From the NCBI RefSeq assembly GCF_022012295.1, contig NZ_JAKLTN010000008.1, positions 1 to 63,374 of the forward strand: a DNA stretch of 63,374 nucleotides, read 5' to 3'. Source of the stretch: Dechloromonas hankyongensis. GTDB taxonomy: Bacteria > Pseudomonadota > Gammaproteobacteria > Burkholderiales > Rhodocyclaceae. The notes below the pieces were generated by a model. The model had not been told where the DNA came from. It saw only the letters and a program-made list of their open reading frames with translations, and did not search any database. The position numbers were made by a program, and so were the translations under genes. Below are positions 35,196 through 42,949 of this stretch, in pieces; position 1 is the stretch's first letter; every line of letters starts with the position of its first letter.

Positions 35196-36377
35196 GTGCC
35201 TGATGACGCTTTGAAAAGGCGGAACGTGGCACATCGACAAAAGTCGCGGCTTGGGGTGTTGGGCAAGTTTCTGAAAGATGCCAGGGAAGCCAGAAAAAGC
35301 GAAGGCGTGCCGATATCCAGAATGCTCGTCGAAGCATTCATGCTGCGCTCGCCGCCCAGTTACCTTGGTCTTAGCGAATATTTCGATTATCGCCTTTTTG
35401 AAAAACGGCTGAGTTGGCAGGACAAGCGTCGATTTGTCGGATGGCGTGGTGAGGATGCGCTCGATAGATGCAATCACCATTCGTGTCACGTCTATGCTGA
35501 CGACAAGCGGATTTTGGCCTCTTTGCTGGAAGATGCAGCATTGCCGCACCCACTTCTTGCTGCGGTCTATCTGAACAGCACACCGTCCAATCTGACTGCC
35601 ACCAGATTGGACTCGCCAGATGAATTGGTGACTTGGTTGCGCGTGCGTGCAGAGTTTCCGCTGTTTGCCAAGCCGGTACATGCCGGTTTTGGGAGAGGGG
35701 CCTACTTGTTGCAAGGTCTCGACACGACAAAGCGAAAGCTGGTACTGGGGCAGACGGGGGAAGAAGTTTCAATCGAAGACTGGGTTTCGGGGCTGAGCAA
35801 TCCAGCCGGGAAGGGCTATCTCTTTCAGGCCGCACTAAAACCTCACCACAGGCTGGCTGATTTGCAGTGCGGGCGGCTATCCGGCCTGCGTATCATGACG
35901 CTTCAGTCGCCGGAAGGCGAACCGTCCATTTACCGGGCGATTTGGAAGGTCCCGCGGCAGTTCAATATCATCGACAACTTTGAATCAGGTACCCTGGGCA
36001 ACCTGTTGGCAGCGGTGGATATCGACGACGGACGTGTCCTTCGGGTCATTCAGGGATACGGCCTTTCCCTGAAAAGTCTCGTATGCCACCCCGATTCGGG
36101 TATTTCATTCAGCAACCTTATTCTTCCGGACTGGTGTGAGGTGAAGGATACGGTCCTGAAGGCGGCCAGGCTGCTCCCCCAGTTCGGATTTCAACATTGG
36201 GATGTAGCGTTGACCGATCAAGGACCGGTGCTGATTGAAATCAACCTGTTCAGTGCGGGGGGTACTGAGTTGAGCCAACTCGTCGAGGGGCGCGGCTTGT
36301 TGGAACCCAGACTGCTGGCTTACAACCAACAATCCGGGTTGCCGGGCATTTCATTCAAAAAATACAAACCCTGCTAG
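35196..36377 (+). CDS. ATP-grasp protein, sugar-transfer associated type
   Basis: The product is up to 393 residues. An ATP-grasp core is suggested by LFAKPVHAGFGRGAYLL (about 160-177), LADLQCGRLSGLRIMTL and the metal-binding ending LIEINLFSAGG. This pattern fits the ATPgrasp_ST group associated with polysaccharide and sugar-transfer loci, probably a carboxylate-amine ligase. The start is uncertain (GTG at 35196, or a TTG at 35211). GC is clearly lower than in the neighbours, suggesting acquisition. It stands alone, with no glycosyltransferases around. Confidence 0.75.
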   Translation: MPDDALKRRNVAHRQKSRLGVLGKFLKDAREARKSEGVPISRMLVEAFMLRSPPSYLGLSEYFDYRLFEKRLSWQDKRRFVGWRGEDALDRCNHHSCHVYADDKRILASLLEDAALPHPLLAAVYLNSTPSNLTATRLDSPDELVTWLRVRAEFPLFAKPVHAGFGRGAYLLQGLDTTKRKLVLGQTGEEVSIEDWVSGLSNPAGKGYLFQAALKPHHRLADLQCGRLSGLRIMTLQSPEGEPSIYRAIWKVPRQFNIIDNFESGTLGNLLAAVDIDDGRVLRVIQGYGLSLKSLVCHPDSGISFSNLILPDWCEVKDTVLKAARLLPQFGFQHWDVALTDQGPVLIEINLFSAGGTELSQLVEGRGLLEPRLLAYNQQSGLPGISFKKYKPC

Positions 36378-36418
36378 AACCTATCCATCTTCCGGAAGGC
36401 AGAGGGTCTTGGCAGTAA

Positions 36419-36622
36419 TCATGCGGCCCGGCGCAAGGCCTTTCCCGGCTTGACGGTGTCGCCATGCACTTCGCGCAGGCATTCGTGCGCGCAGGAGGCG
36501 CAGCGGCCGCAATCGCGGGTGACGCCGAGGTCGCGGCGCAAATCTTTCAGCGTGCGGGCACCGCCCTGCGCGGCTTCGCGAATTTGCCGGTCGGTGACAG
36601 CCTTGCAGACGCAGACGTACAT
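36419..36622 (-). CDS. bfd: Bacterioferritin-associated ferredoxin
   Basis: The 67-residue protein has CVCKAVTDRQIREA and CGRCASCAHEC, the four-cysteine [2Fe-2S] fold of Bfd. Bfd reduces the core iron of bacterioferritin so that it can leave. The ATG at 36622 is preceded by GGAG and by a Fur box. It lies beside the two bfr genes on the same strand. Confidence 0.93.
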   Translation of the reverse strand: MYVCVCKAVTDRQIREAAQGGARTLKDLRRDLGVTRDCGRCASCAHECLREVHGDTVKPGKALRRAA

Positions 36623-36646
36623 GAAGAATCTCCGCTAACCAAAGAT

Positions 36647-36665
36647 AATGAGAACTGTTCTTATT
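36647..36665. promoter_or_regulatory. Fur box upstream of bfd
   Basis: AATGAGAACTGTTCTTATT is a 19-bp near-palindrome (one mismatch), 25 bp upstream of bfd. A further half-site AATGCGAAT lies at 36673-36681. Confidence 0.75.
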
Positions 36666-36812
36666 GTAGATAAATGCGAATCAATGTCAATAACTCTTGG
36701 CAAGATTTATCGTCGATTGTGGATTTATTACCACACTGCCCGAACGCAGCTGCGTCGCTCATTGTCGGAGGGCGGAAGTCACAGTGCCTCCCGTGATCGC
36801 AGGCTGACAGGC

Positions 36813-36842
36813 GAAAAAAAGCCGCAAACGAAGTTGCGGCTT
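36813..36842 (-). terminator. Intrinsic terminator after the bfr pair
   Basis: On the minus strand AGCCGCAA, a CTTCG loop and TTTGCGGCT are followed by seven T residues, 22 bp after the bfr stop. Confidence 0.88.
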
Positions 36843-36863
36843 GGTTGTGAGCAGGTGGCAGAC

Positions 36864-37346
36864 TCAGTCGCTACCCGGCTCCATGTGCGACTGCAGGTAA
36901 TTCGGTAGGGTGACGTCCTCGATCAAGCTCTGCTGGGTTTCCAGCCAGTCGATGGCACCTTCGCAGTGTTCGAGCAGGTCTTCCAGCAGGTCGCGGCTGA
37001 CGTAGTCCTGCAGCGTTTCGCACAGCGCGATGGAATCGATCAGCAGCGGACGCTGGATGTCCTTCTCGTACTTCAGGTCGCCCTGCAGGCATTCGACGAC
37101 GTTCTCGCCGATCAGCAGCTTGCCGAGGTTCTGCAGGTTGGGCAGGCCTTCGAGGAAGAGGATGCGCTCGATCAGTTCGTCGGCTTCCTTCATGACGCGG
37201 ATCGACTGCTTGTACTGGTAGTCGTTGAGCTTTTCCAGGCCCCAGTTGCGGAACATCCGGGCATGCAGGAAATACTGGTTGATCGAGGTCAGCTCGTTCT
37301 TGAGCACCTTGTTCAGGGCTTCGATGACTTTCTTGTCGCCTTTCAT
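36864..37346 (-). CDS. bfr: Bacterioferritin subunit, haem-binding, ferroxidase-deficient
   Basis: The 160-residue subunit has the haem ligand Met52 (IRVMKEAD) but differs at the dinuclear ferroxidase ligands. Glu18 is kept, while Glu51 is Val, His54 is Glu, Glu127 is Cys and His130 is Ala by alignment with E. coli Bfr. The C-terminal [11 protein letters not shown] confirms the register. It should therefore bind haem but not oxidise iron itself. It is 10 bp downstream of the partner subunit and probably forms mixed 24-mers with it. Such split pairs are known in Magnetospirillum and Neisseria. Confidence 0.9.
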   Translation of the reverse strand: MKGDKKVIEALNKVLKNELTSINQYFLHARMFRNWGLEKLNDYQYKQSIRVMKEADELIERILFLEGLPNLQNLGKLLIGENVVECLQGDLKYEKDIQRPLLIDSIALCETLQDYVSRDLLEDLLEHCEGAIDWLETQQSLIEDVTLPNYLQSHMEPGSD

Positions 37347-37356
37347 TGTCCGCTCC

Positions 37357-37842
37357 TCAGGTCGGGTTGCCCGAGCCCATCTGGCTCTGCAGGTAGTTGG
37401 GCAGGCCGACCAGTTCGATCAGACGCAGCTGCTTTTCGAGGAAGTAGGCATGGTCTACTTCGGTATCTTCCAACTGCACCGTCAGCATGTCGCGGCTCAC
37501 GTAGTCCTGCGCCTTTTCGCAGGCGGCGATGGCGCTCTTCAGGTGGCCGTCGACCGCGTATTCAACGGCAAGGTCGGCCTTCAGCATGTCCGGCACGTTT
37601 TTGCCGATCTTCAGCGCGTCGCGTTTGGAGAGATCCGGCTTGCCTTCGAGGAAGAGAATACGCTGGATCAGGGCCCGCGCATGCTGGCGCTCGTGGTCAG
37701 ATTCGTGGATGGACTTTTCGGCCAGTTCGTTGAGGCCCATATCGGCATACATTTCGCCGTGGATCAGATACTGGTCGACAGCGGTCAGTTCGCCAATAAG
37801 CAGTCCGTTAAGGATTTCGATGATCTTCTTGTCGCCTTTCAT
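37357..37842 (-). CDS. bfr: Bacterioferritin subunit, ferroxidase-active, haem ligand missing
   Basis: The 161-residue subunit keeps the ferroxidase ligands Glu18, Glu51 and His54 (HERQHA) and the ExxH pair in [13 protein letters not shown]. Position 52 is Arg instead of the haem-binding Met. It should oxidise Fe(II) but not bind haem in a homodimer. It is the first gene of the pair; a Fur-like site lies 130 bp upstream. Together with the downstream subunit it would form a complete bacterioferritin. Confidence 0.92.
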   Translation of the reverse strand: MKGDKKIIEILNGLLIGELTAVDQYLIHGEMYADMGLNELAEKSIHESDHERQHARALIQRILFLEGKPDLSKRDALKIGKNVPDMLKADLAVEYAVDGHLKSAIAACEKAQDYVSRDMLTVQLEDTEVDHAYFLEKQLRLIELVGLPNYLQSQMGSGNPT

Positions 37843-37974
37843 GGCTTTTCTCCGAAGGTTCGGTTAGAGAGCGGGCCGGCTGGCTGCCTCTGCTGGCTGA
37901 CCCCGCCCGGATTTTATAGCTGCGGACGAAAGGTTTGAAAGGCGTATTTTGGAAAAGTTCTTTTAAAACATTTG

Positions 37975-37993
37975 CTTGCGAACGGTTCTCATT
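37975..37993. promoter_or_regulatory. Fur-like box upstream of the bfr pair
   Basis: CTTGCGAACGGTTCTCATT resembles the AATGCGAA-N3-TTCTCATT type shared by the other sites here. It overlaps the last codon and stop of the upstream MFS gene. Confidence 0.6.
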
Positions 37994-39224
37994 ATCTTTG
38001 CGTAGCATTAGGCGTGCCCGGCTGACCGTGCATCACGATGCGGGCCGCAAACCAGATCGCCAGCAGGTTGGCGCCGACCGCGACATAACCGACCAGCGGA
38101 TAGCCGACGATCTTGCCTCCGCCATCGAGCGAGATCAGGAAACCGGCCAGCGTCGTCGCCAGCCCCATGGCCAGCGATTGCACCGTGCCGTTTAACGACA
38201 TGAAGGTGCCGCGCAGCCTGGGCTGGGCGGACGAGGCGATGACCGCCATGGCCGGGATCATGCGTCCCGAGGTCAGGACGAAAAAGCTCGTGCTGCAGAT
38301 CAGCCATAGGCCGAGCGGCAGGGCGCCGGCGTGGGTGACGGCGAGCAGCGGCAGCGTGGCGAGCAGGGCGACCCAGCGGTAGATCTCGATCTTGCCGTGC
38401 TTGTCGGCCCAGTGTCCGATCAGGCGGGCGCTGACGAAGGTGGCCGAGCCGCCGACCAGATAGATGATGGGGATGTCGATCTGGGCGATGCCGACGTTGT
38501 TCACCGCATAGACGGTGATGTAGGGAATGACCGTGAAGCCGGAAAAGATGATCAGCGCCGAGAAGAGCAGGGCGCGCAGGTGGTTGGCGTCGGTCAGCAC
38601 GCTGAAGGTTGCCGATAGCAGGTGCCCGCGCTTTTCGTCGCTCAGGTGATGGCGCAGTTCGGGCAGGAAGCGCAGGCCGACGACGATGAACAGCACGCTG
38701 AGCACGGCGATCAGCACGAACGGCGCTCGCCAGCCGAGATGGTTGGCCAGCCACAGCGACAGCGGCACCCCGGCGATGGTGGACAGCGAAAAGGCGCTGG
38801 ACACCACGCCGCTGGCCCGGGCACGCCGGGAGAAGGGGATGGCGTCGCCGATCATGGTGTGGATCAGGGCGCCCATGATGCCGCCGAAGACCCCTGCCAG
38901 GCCGCGGGCGACGATCAGCGTGGAAAAGCCGGGCGCCAGGCCGCAGGCCAGCGTTGCCAGCCCGAACAGCGCAAAACAGGTGAGCAGGACGCGCTTGCGT
39001 TCGAACAGGTCGATGAAGGTCGCCGCCAGGATGCCGGATACGGCGGCACTGAAGCTGTAGGAGGCCACCAGCAGGCCGAATTCGTGGGTGCCGATGGCGA
39101 AGGCCCGCATCAGGATCGGGCCGAGCGGCATCATGATCATGAAGTCGAGCACATGGCTGAACTGGATGCCGGCCAGGGTCAGCAGGAAGAAACGTTCGGC
39201 GCGGGGCGTCAGCGGGGCGGTCAT
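37992..39224 (-). CDS. MFS transporter
   Basis: This is a 410-residue, 12-helix major facilitator of the DHA1 drug:proton or sugar-efflux type. The first loop contains FSHVLDFMIMMPLGPILMRAF and LLVASYSFSAAVSGILA; the A-loop is FIDLFERKRVLL. The substrate is unknown. ATG 39224 is preferred to TTG 39233. It diverges from the HD-domain gene. Its 3' end carries the Fur-like box of the bfr pair. Confidence 0.88.
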   Translation of the reverse strand: MTAPLTPRAERFFLLTLAGIQFSHVLDFMIMMPLGPILMRAFAIGTHEFGLLVASYSFSAAVSGILAATFIDLFERKRVLLTCFALFGLATLACGLAPGFSTLIVARGLAGVFGGIMGALIHTMIGDAIPFSRRARASGVVSSAFSLSTIAGVPLSLWLANHLGWRAPFVLIAVLSVLFIVVGLRFLPELRHHLSDEKRGHLLSATFSVLTDANHLRALLFSALIIFSGFTVIPYITVYAVNNVGIAQIDIPIIYLVGGSATFVSARLIGHWADKHGKIEIYRWVALLATLPLLAVTHAGALPLGLWLICSTSFFVLTSGRMIPAMAVIASSAQPRLRGTFMSLNGTVQSLAMGLATTLAGFLISLDGGGKIVGYPLVGYVAVGANLLAIWFAARIVMHGQPGTPNATQR

Positions 39225-39333
39225 CGTCGGCAAAAGGCGGGAGGGGTGACAAGGATACGTGGGGATGCGCAGCTTGGGGCGAAGGGCAGTACACTTTGCG
39301 ACTTTTCAGTCAGCCCGTATGCCCGAGGAACCC

Positions 39334-39981
39334 ATGCAAACCCTGGTCGACCGCGTTGCCGCGCATATCAAGGCACGATTTCTGGCCGAAAGTTCCGGCC
39401 ACGATTGGCACCACATCAACCGCGTCTGGCAACTGACGCGCCAGATTGCCTCCCAGGAAGGTGCGAATAGCGAAATCGCAGAACTTGGTGCGCTGGTGCA
39501 CGACATCGCCGACTGGAAATTCCACGGCGGCGACGACAGCGTCGGGCCACGCGAAGCCGAAGCGCTGCTGCGCCGTGAAGGGGCGACAGCGGAAGTCATT
39601 GCGGCGGTGGTCGATATCGTCGCCACCATCTCCTATAAGGGGGCCGGGGTGACCACCGCGATGCGCAGCCCGGAAGGCCAATGCGTGCAGGATGCGGATC
39701 GCCTCGATGCCATTGGCGCCATCGGCATTGCCCGCTGTTTCGCCTATGGCGGCCACGCCGGCCGCCTGATGCACGATCCCGACGAGCCGCCGGTGCTGCA
39801 CCAGACGGCCGCCGCCTACAAGGCCTCGAAAGGCGCCAGCCTCAACCACTTCTACGAAAAGCTGTTCCTGCTCAAGGACCGGATGAACACGCCGACTGGC
39901 CGTGCCCTGGCCGAGCCGCGCCACCGTTTCATGGAAGACTTCGTCGCGCAGTTTCTCGCCGAATGGGACGTGTCGGCCTGA
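39334..39981 (+). CDS. HD-domain phosphohydrolase (YedJ-like)
   Basis: The 215-residue protein has the HD signature: GHDWHHINRVWQL (first His, about residue 30), LGALVHDIADWKFHG (the HD pair, about 60) and VQDADRLDAIGAIGIARCFAYGG (the late Asp). It matches the YedJ-type metal-dependent phosphohydrolases of unknown substrate. ATG 39334 has GAGGAA directly upstream and is preferred to ATG 39319. Confidence 0.88.
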   Translation: MQTLVDRVAAHIKARFLAESSGHDWHHINRVWQLTRQIASQEGANSEIAELGALVHDIADWKFHGGDDSVGPREAEALLRREGATAEVIAAVVDIVATISYKGAGVTTAMRSPEGQCVQDADRLDAIGAIGIARCFAYGGHAGRLMHDPDEPPVLHQTAAAYKASKGASLNHFYEKLFLLKDRMNTPTGRALAEPRHRFMEDFVAQFLAEWDVSA

Positions 39982-39989
39982 GGCCCGGC

Positions 39990-40454
39990 TTATTTAGCGA
40001 CGAAAGTGTCCGGCATCTGCAGGGCGATCACCTCGCCTTGCGCCGTCGCCACGCCCGCGCAATAGACGGTAGCCTCGACCACCACCTTGCGGCCCTTGAT
40101 CTCCTTCACCCGGCCGCGGATTTCGAGCACAGGCCCGAGCGGTGTCGGCTTCAGGTAGCTGACCTGTAGCGAGCCGGTGACGAAGCGGAAGGCCGGCAGC
40201 GTGTCCATTGCCCGGTTCTCGGCCCGGTACATGGCTGCCGCCGCCGTTCCGGTGCCGTGGCAGTCGATCAGCGAGGCGAGCAGGCCACCATAGACGAAGC
40301 CGGGAATCGCCGTGTGCTCGGGGCGCGGCTGGAAATGGGTGACCGTTTCGTCGCCGTCCCAGAAGGTCTTGATCTGGTGGCCCTGCGCATTGTTGCGGCC
40401 GCAGCCGTAGCAATGGGCGAGGTTCTCCGGGTAGTAATCCTGAAAGGCCTGCAT
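39990..40454 (-). CDS. PaaI-family thioesterase
   Basis: The 154-residue hot-dog-fold protein begins with CYGCGRNNAQGHQIKTFWDGDE in part and has GFVYGGLLASLIDCHGTGTAAAA. The Gly-Gly plus Asp-containing helix is the acyl-CoA thioesterase catalytic region. YLKPTPLGPVLEIRGRVKEI is the usual strand pair. The N-terminal Cys pair is typical of one PaaI subgroup. Substrate unknown. It converges on the HD gene. Confidence 0.85.
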   Translation of the reverse strand: MQAFQDYYPENLAHCYGCGRNNAQGHQIKTFWDGDETVTHFQPRPEHTAIPGFVYGGLLASLIDCHGTGTAAAAMYRAENRAMDTLPAFRFVTGSLQVSYLKPTPLGPVLEIRGRVKEIKGRKVVVEATVYCAGVATAQGEVIALQMPDTFVAK

Positions 40455-40705
40455 GCTGTCTCCTTGTTGTGGGGCAAACCCGCATCCTAGGGGAGGCCCG
40501 GCTACACGGCCACTGTATGGCAGGTCAGCGGGCATGCAAATCCCGCCATCTGAGGGCAGACGGACTTCTCAAGAAATGCAACGAATCCGCGAACTAACGT
40601 CGGCATCGCATCTCAAATGCATGTGGCTGCCATAGTGTCTCGCAACCATGCCACACGCGACGCTGATCTCCTTGCTGCACTCCATTCAACGACGAGAGGC
40701 TTGCC

Positions 40706-41158
40706 ATGAACGCATTCCCGAACCGCCGCCTGGCCCTGCCAGGCATCCTCGCCGTCGCCACTGTTTTGATGGCGACGTTTTTTGTGCCGGCCTGGGCCGA
40801 CGACATCAAGTTCAAGCTCTCAGGCGACATGGAAGTCCCGCCCGTCCCGACTTCGGCCAGCGGCGACGGAATGATCACCATCAAGCCCGACATGAGCGTC
40901 AGCGGCAAGGTCACCACCAGCGGGATGAATGCCACGATGGCGCATATCCACTTCGGCAAGACCGGCGTTAACGGGCCGGTGGTCATCACGCTGACCAAGA
41001 GCGGCGACAATGGCTGGATGGTCCCCGAAGGCAGCAAGCTGAGTGCCGAGCAATATCAGGCCTACAAGGCCGGCGAGTTGTACGTCAATGTGCATAGCGC
41101 CGAATTCAAGCCGGGCGAGATCCGGGGCCAGTTGATGCCGCCGAAAGCGGGCTATTGA
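40706..41158 (+). CDS. CHRD-domain exported protein
   Basis: The 150-residue protein has a signal peptide ending near WADD and one CHRD domain. FKLSGDMEVPPVPTSASGDG opens it, MNATMAHIHFGKTGVNGPV is the central H-x-H region, and YVNVHSAEFKPGEIRGQL closes it. CHRD domains were first described in the BMP antagonist chordin and in bacteria occur as secreted proteins of unknown role. It lies 21 bp before the glutathione peroxidase gene. Confidence 0.9.
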   Translation: MNAFPNRRLALPGILAVATVLMATFFVPAWADDIKFKLSGDMEVPPVPTSASGDGMITIKPDMSVSGKVTTSGMNATMAHIHFGKTGVNGPVVITLTKSGDNGWMVPEGSKLSAEQYQAYKAGELYVNVHSAEFKPGEIRGQLMPPKAGY

Positions 41159-41179
41159 AAGCCGAGCTGTCAGCCATCC

Positions 41180-41662
41180 ATGACCCAGACCCTCTATGAC
41201 TTCAGCGCCCGGCGCCTGACCGGTGACCAGCAGGACTTCGCCGCCTACCGCGGCAAGGTCCTGCTTATCGTCAACACCGCCAGCCAGTGCGGCTTCACCC
41301 CGCAATACACCGGCCTGGAGGAGCTGTACCGGAAGTTCAGGGACCGGGGTCTTGTCGTCCTCGGCTTCCCCTGCAACCAGTTCGGCGAGCAGGAGCCGGG
41401 TGATGCCGAAGCTATAGGCCAGTTCTGCCAGACGCGTTACGACGTGACTTTCCCGCTCTTCGCCAAGATCGAGGTCAACGGCGACAACGCCCATCCGCTC
41501 TACGTCTGGCTCAAGCATGAAGCGGCGGGCATCCTGGGTACCGAGGCGATCAAGTGGAATTTCACCAAGTTCCTGATCGACCGTGAAGGCCAGGTCGTTC
41601 ATCGCTACGCCCCGGCTACCCGGCCGGACGAACTGGTCGAAGCGGTCGAAACGTTGCTCTGA
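41180..41662 (+). CDS. Glutathione peroxidase family (BtuE-like)
   Basis: The 160-residue thiol peroxidase has the peroxidatic Cys37 in NTASQCGFTPQYTGLEELY. The catalytic Gln is in PCNQFGEQEPG and the Trp-Asn pair in KWNFTKFLIDREG. It uses Cys rather than selenocysteine, although selD is in the window. It probably reduces peroxides with thioredoxin. It follows the CHRD gene by 21 bp, suggesting a short unit with it and with DUF2789 after 73 bp. Confidence 0.93.
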   Translation: MTQTLYDFSARRLTGDQQDFAAYRGKVLLIVNTASQCGFTPQYTGLEELYRKFRDRGLVVLGFPCNQFGEQEPGDAEAIGQFCQTRYDVTFPLFAKIEVNGDNAHPLYVWLKHEAAGILGTEAIKWNFTKFLIDREGQVVHRYAPATRPDELVEAVETLL

Positions 41663-41735
41663 GAAGCGTGCCCAGGGAACAGCCGCCGTCCGCGTCCATC
41701 GAACGAAAACCAGCCGCGATCTCAAGGAGTCTGCC

Positions 41736-41966
41736 ATGGGTCCCCAACTGCACACCATGAGCAATCTGTTTGCTCAACTCGGATTGCCCAACCAGGAAGG
41801 GGAGGTCGAGCGCTTCATCGCCAGCCATCGCCCGTTGGACAACGAGATCGCCCTTTATCGGGCGCCCTTCTGGAGCGAGGCGCAACGCGCCTTCCTGAAG
41901 GAGGAAATCATCGAGGATGCCGATTGGGCACCGGTCATCGACGACCTGAATCGGCGCCTGAGATAG
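41736..41966 (+). CDS. DUF2789 small protein
   Basis: The 76-residue protein begins with MSNLFAQLGLPNQEGEVERF after a short leader and ends near VIDDLNRRLR, fitting DUF2789, a small helical family of unknown function. AAGGAG lies 6-7 bp before the ATG at 41736. Confidence 0.85.
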   Translation: MGPQLHTMSNLFAQLGLPNQEGEVERFIASHRPLDNEIALYRAPFWSEAQRAFLKEEIIEDADWAPVIDDLNRRLR

Positions 41967-41999
41967 GTTGCCAGGTCTACCGACCGGGCATGGAAACGC

Positions 42000-42380
42000 C
42001 TAGTTGGCGCCGGAATCGGCCACCAGCTTGCCGCCCGAGGCCATCACCTTCTCGCTGAGCGCCTGCAGCGTCGCCTGGGCTTCCGCAGCGGCCTCCTGCA
42101 TTTCCTCGGCAGTCAACGGCCGGGTCAGGGCTTCCAGTTCGATGCGCTGAATGTTCGGGCACTTCTCGACCACGCCCTGCAGCACGCTATCCACCTTCTT
42201 CGCGCCCAGCCCGAACAATACCTTCTCCAACACGAACAGGCGGACAACGATGATGTCTTCCGGGCTTTGCGCAGTCGCCTGCACTTCCTGGATTTCCTTG
42301 CGCAAATAGCCGCGGAACTTGAGCGGCGTCACCTCGGCCGGTATCTGCAGGACGGTGGAACGGAATTGGCCTTGGATCAT
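42000..42380 (-). CDS. Hypothetical protein
   Basis: This 126-residue protein is not recognised. It has no signal peptide or membrane helix. It begins MIQGQFRSTVLQIPAEVTPLK and has a helical charged C-terminus (LTAEEMQEAAAEAQATL). Hydrophobic FVLEKVLFGLGAKK is central. It is followed at 73 bp by the holin-like gene upstream on the same strand. Possibly a small cytoplasmic helical protein. Confidence 0.6.
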   Translation of the reverse strand: MIQGQFRSTVLQIPAEVTPLKFRGYLRKEIQEVQATAQSPEDIIVVRLFVLEKVLFGLGAKKVDSVLQGVVEKCPNIQRIELEALTRPLTAEEMQEAAAEAQATLQALSEKVMASGGKLVADSGAN

Positions 42381-42453
42381 GGTTGGGCAGTAGACGGGAA
42401 AGCGGGCATTTTCGCAGAAGGGGGGCGGTGGAGAAAGCCCGGATTACCGGTGC

Positions 42454-42858
42454 TTACATCGAGATTGTCGGGCCGGAAGTCGGCAGACGATAAACCGTCA
42501 TCCCGGTGTCCGGCACCAGCGAATTCAGGAACAGGCTGAACACCGAAATGAAAAGGCTGGCGAAGAAGGCCGTCCAGAAGCCGGTAATGGTGAAACCGCG
42601 CACCAGCTTGGCAACCAGCAACAACATCAGCACATTGATGACGAGCAGGAAGAGGCCCAAGGTCAGCAGGGTCAGCGGTAGCGTCAGCACCACCAGCAAG
42701 GGCCACAACACGGCATTGACGAAGCCGAGAAGCAGGGCCGAAACGATCAGTGACGATGTGTTGGCGAAGCGGATGCCGTTGAAGACGAGGCTGACCACCC
42801 ACAAGGAAAGCGCGGTGATACCCCACTGGATGAAGAAGCCGGTCAGGTTGGCGAGCAT
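42454..42858 (-). CDS. Phage-holin-4_2/YvlD-type membrane protein
   Basis: The 134-residue protein is almost wholly hydrophobic, with four helices (ITALSLWVVSLVFNGI, LIVSALLLGFVNAVLWPLLV, LLTLGLFLLVINVLMLLLVA and FWTAFFASLFISVFSLFL). This is the YvlD-type family annotated as phage holin 4_2, though it is not a prophage gene here. The ATG at 42858 is the family start. Function unknown. Confidence 0.82.
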   Translation of the reverse strand: MLANLTGFFIQWGITALSLWVVSLVFNGIRFANTSSLIVSALLLGFVNAVLWPLLVVLTLPLTLLTLGLFLLVINVLMLLLVAKLVRGFTITGFWTAFFASLFISVFSLFLNSLVPDTGMTVYRLPTSGPTISM

Positions 42859-42949
42859 GAGTTTTGGTTCGTGAAATCGATCATTGTCGAGTATCGGGCC
42901 AGCAAATTGCGCTCCAAGCTTACCGGTTTCAAGCTGCAACGTGCAGCGT

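Noticed and set aside
42454..42858. Prophage remnant, because the protein is named holin-like
   Set aside because: It is a YvlD-type housekeeping membrane family and no other phage gene is nearby.
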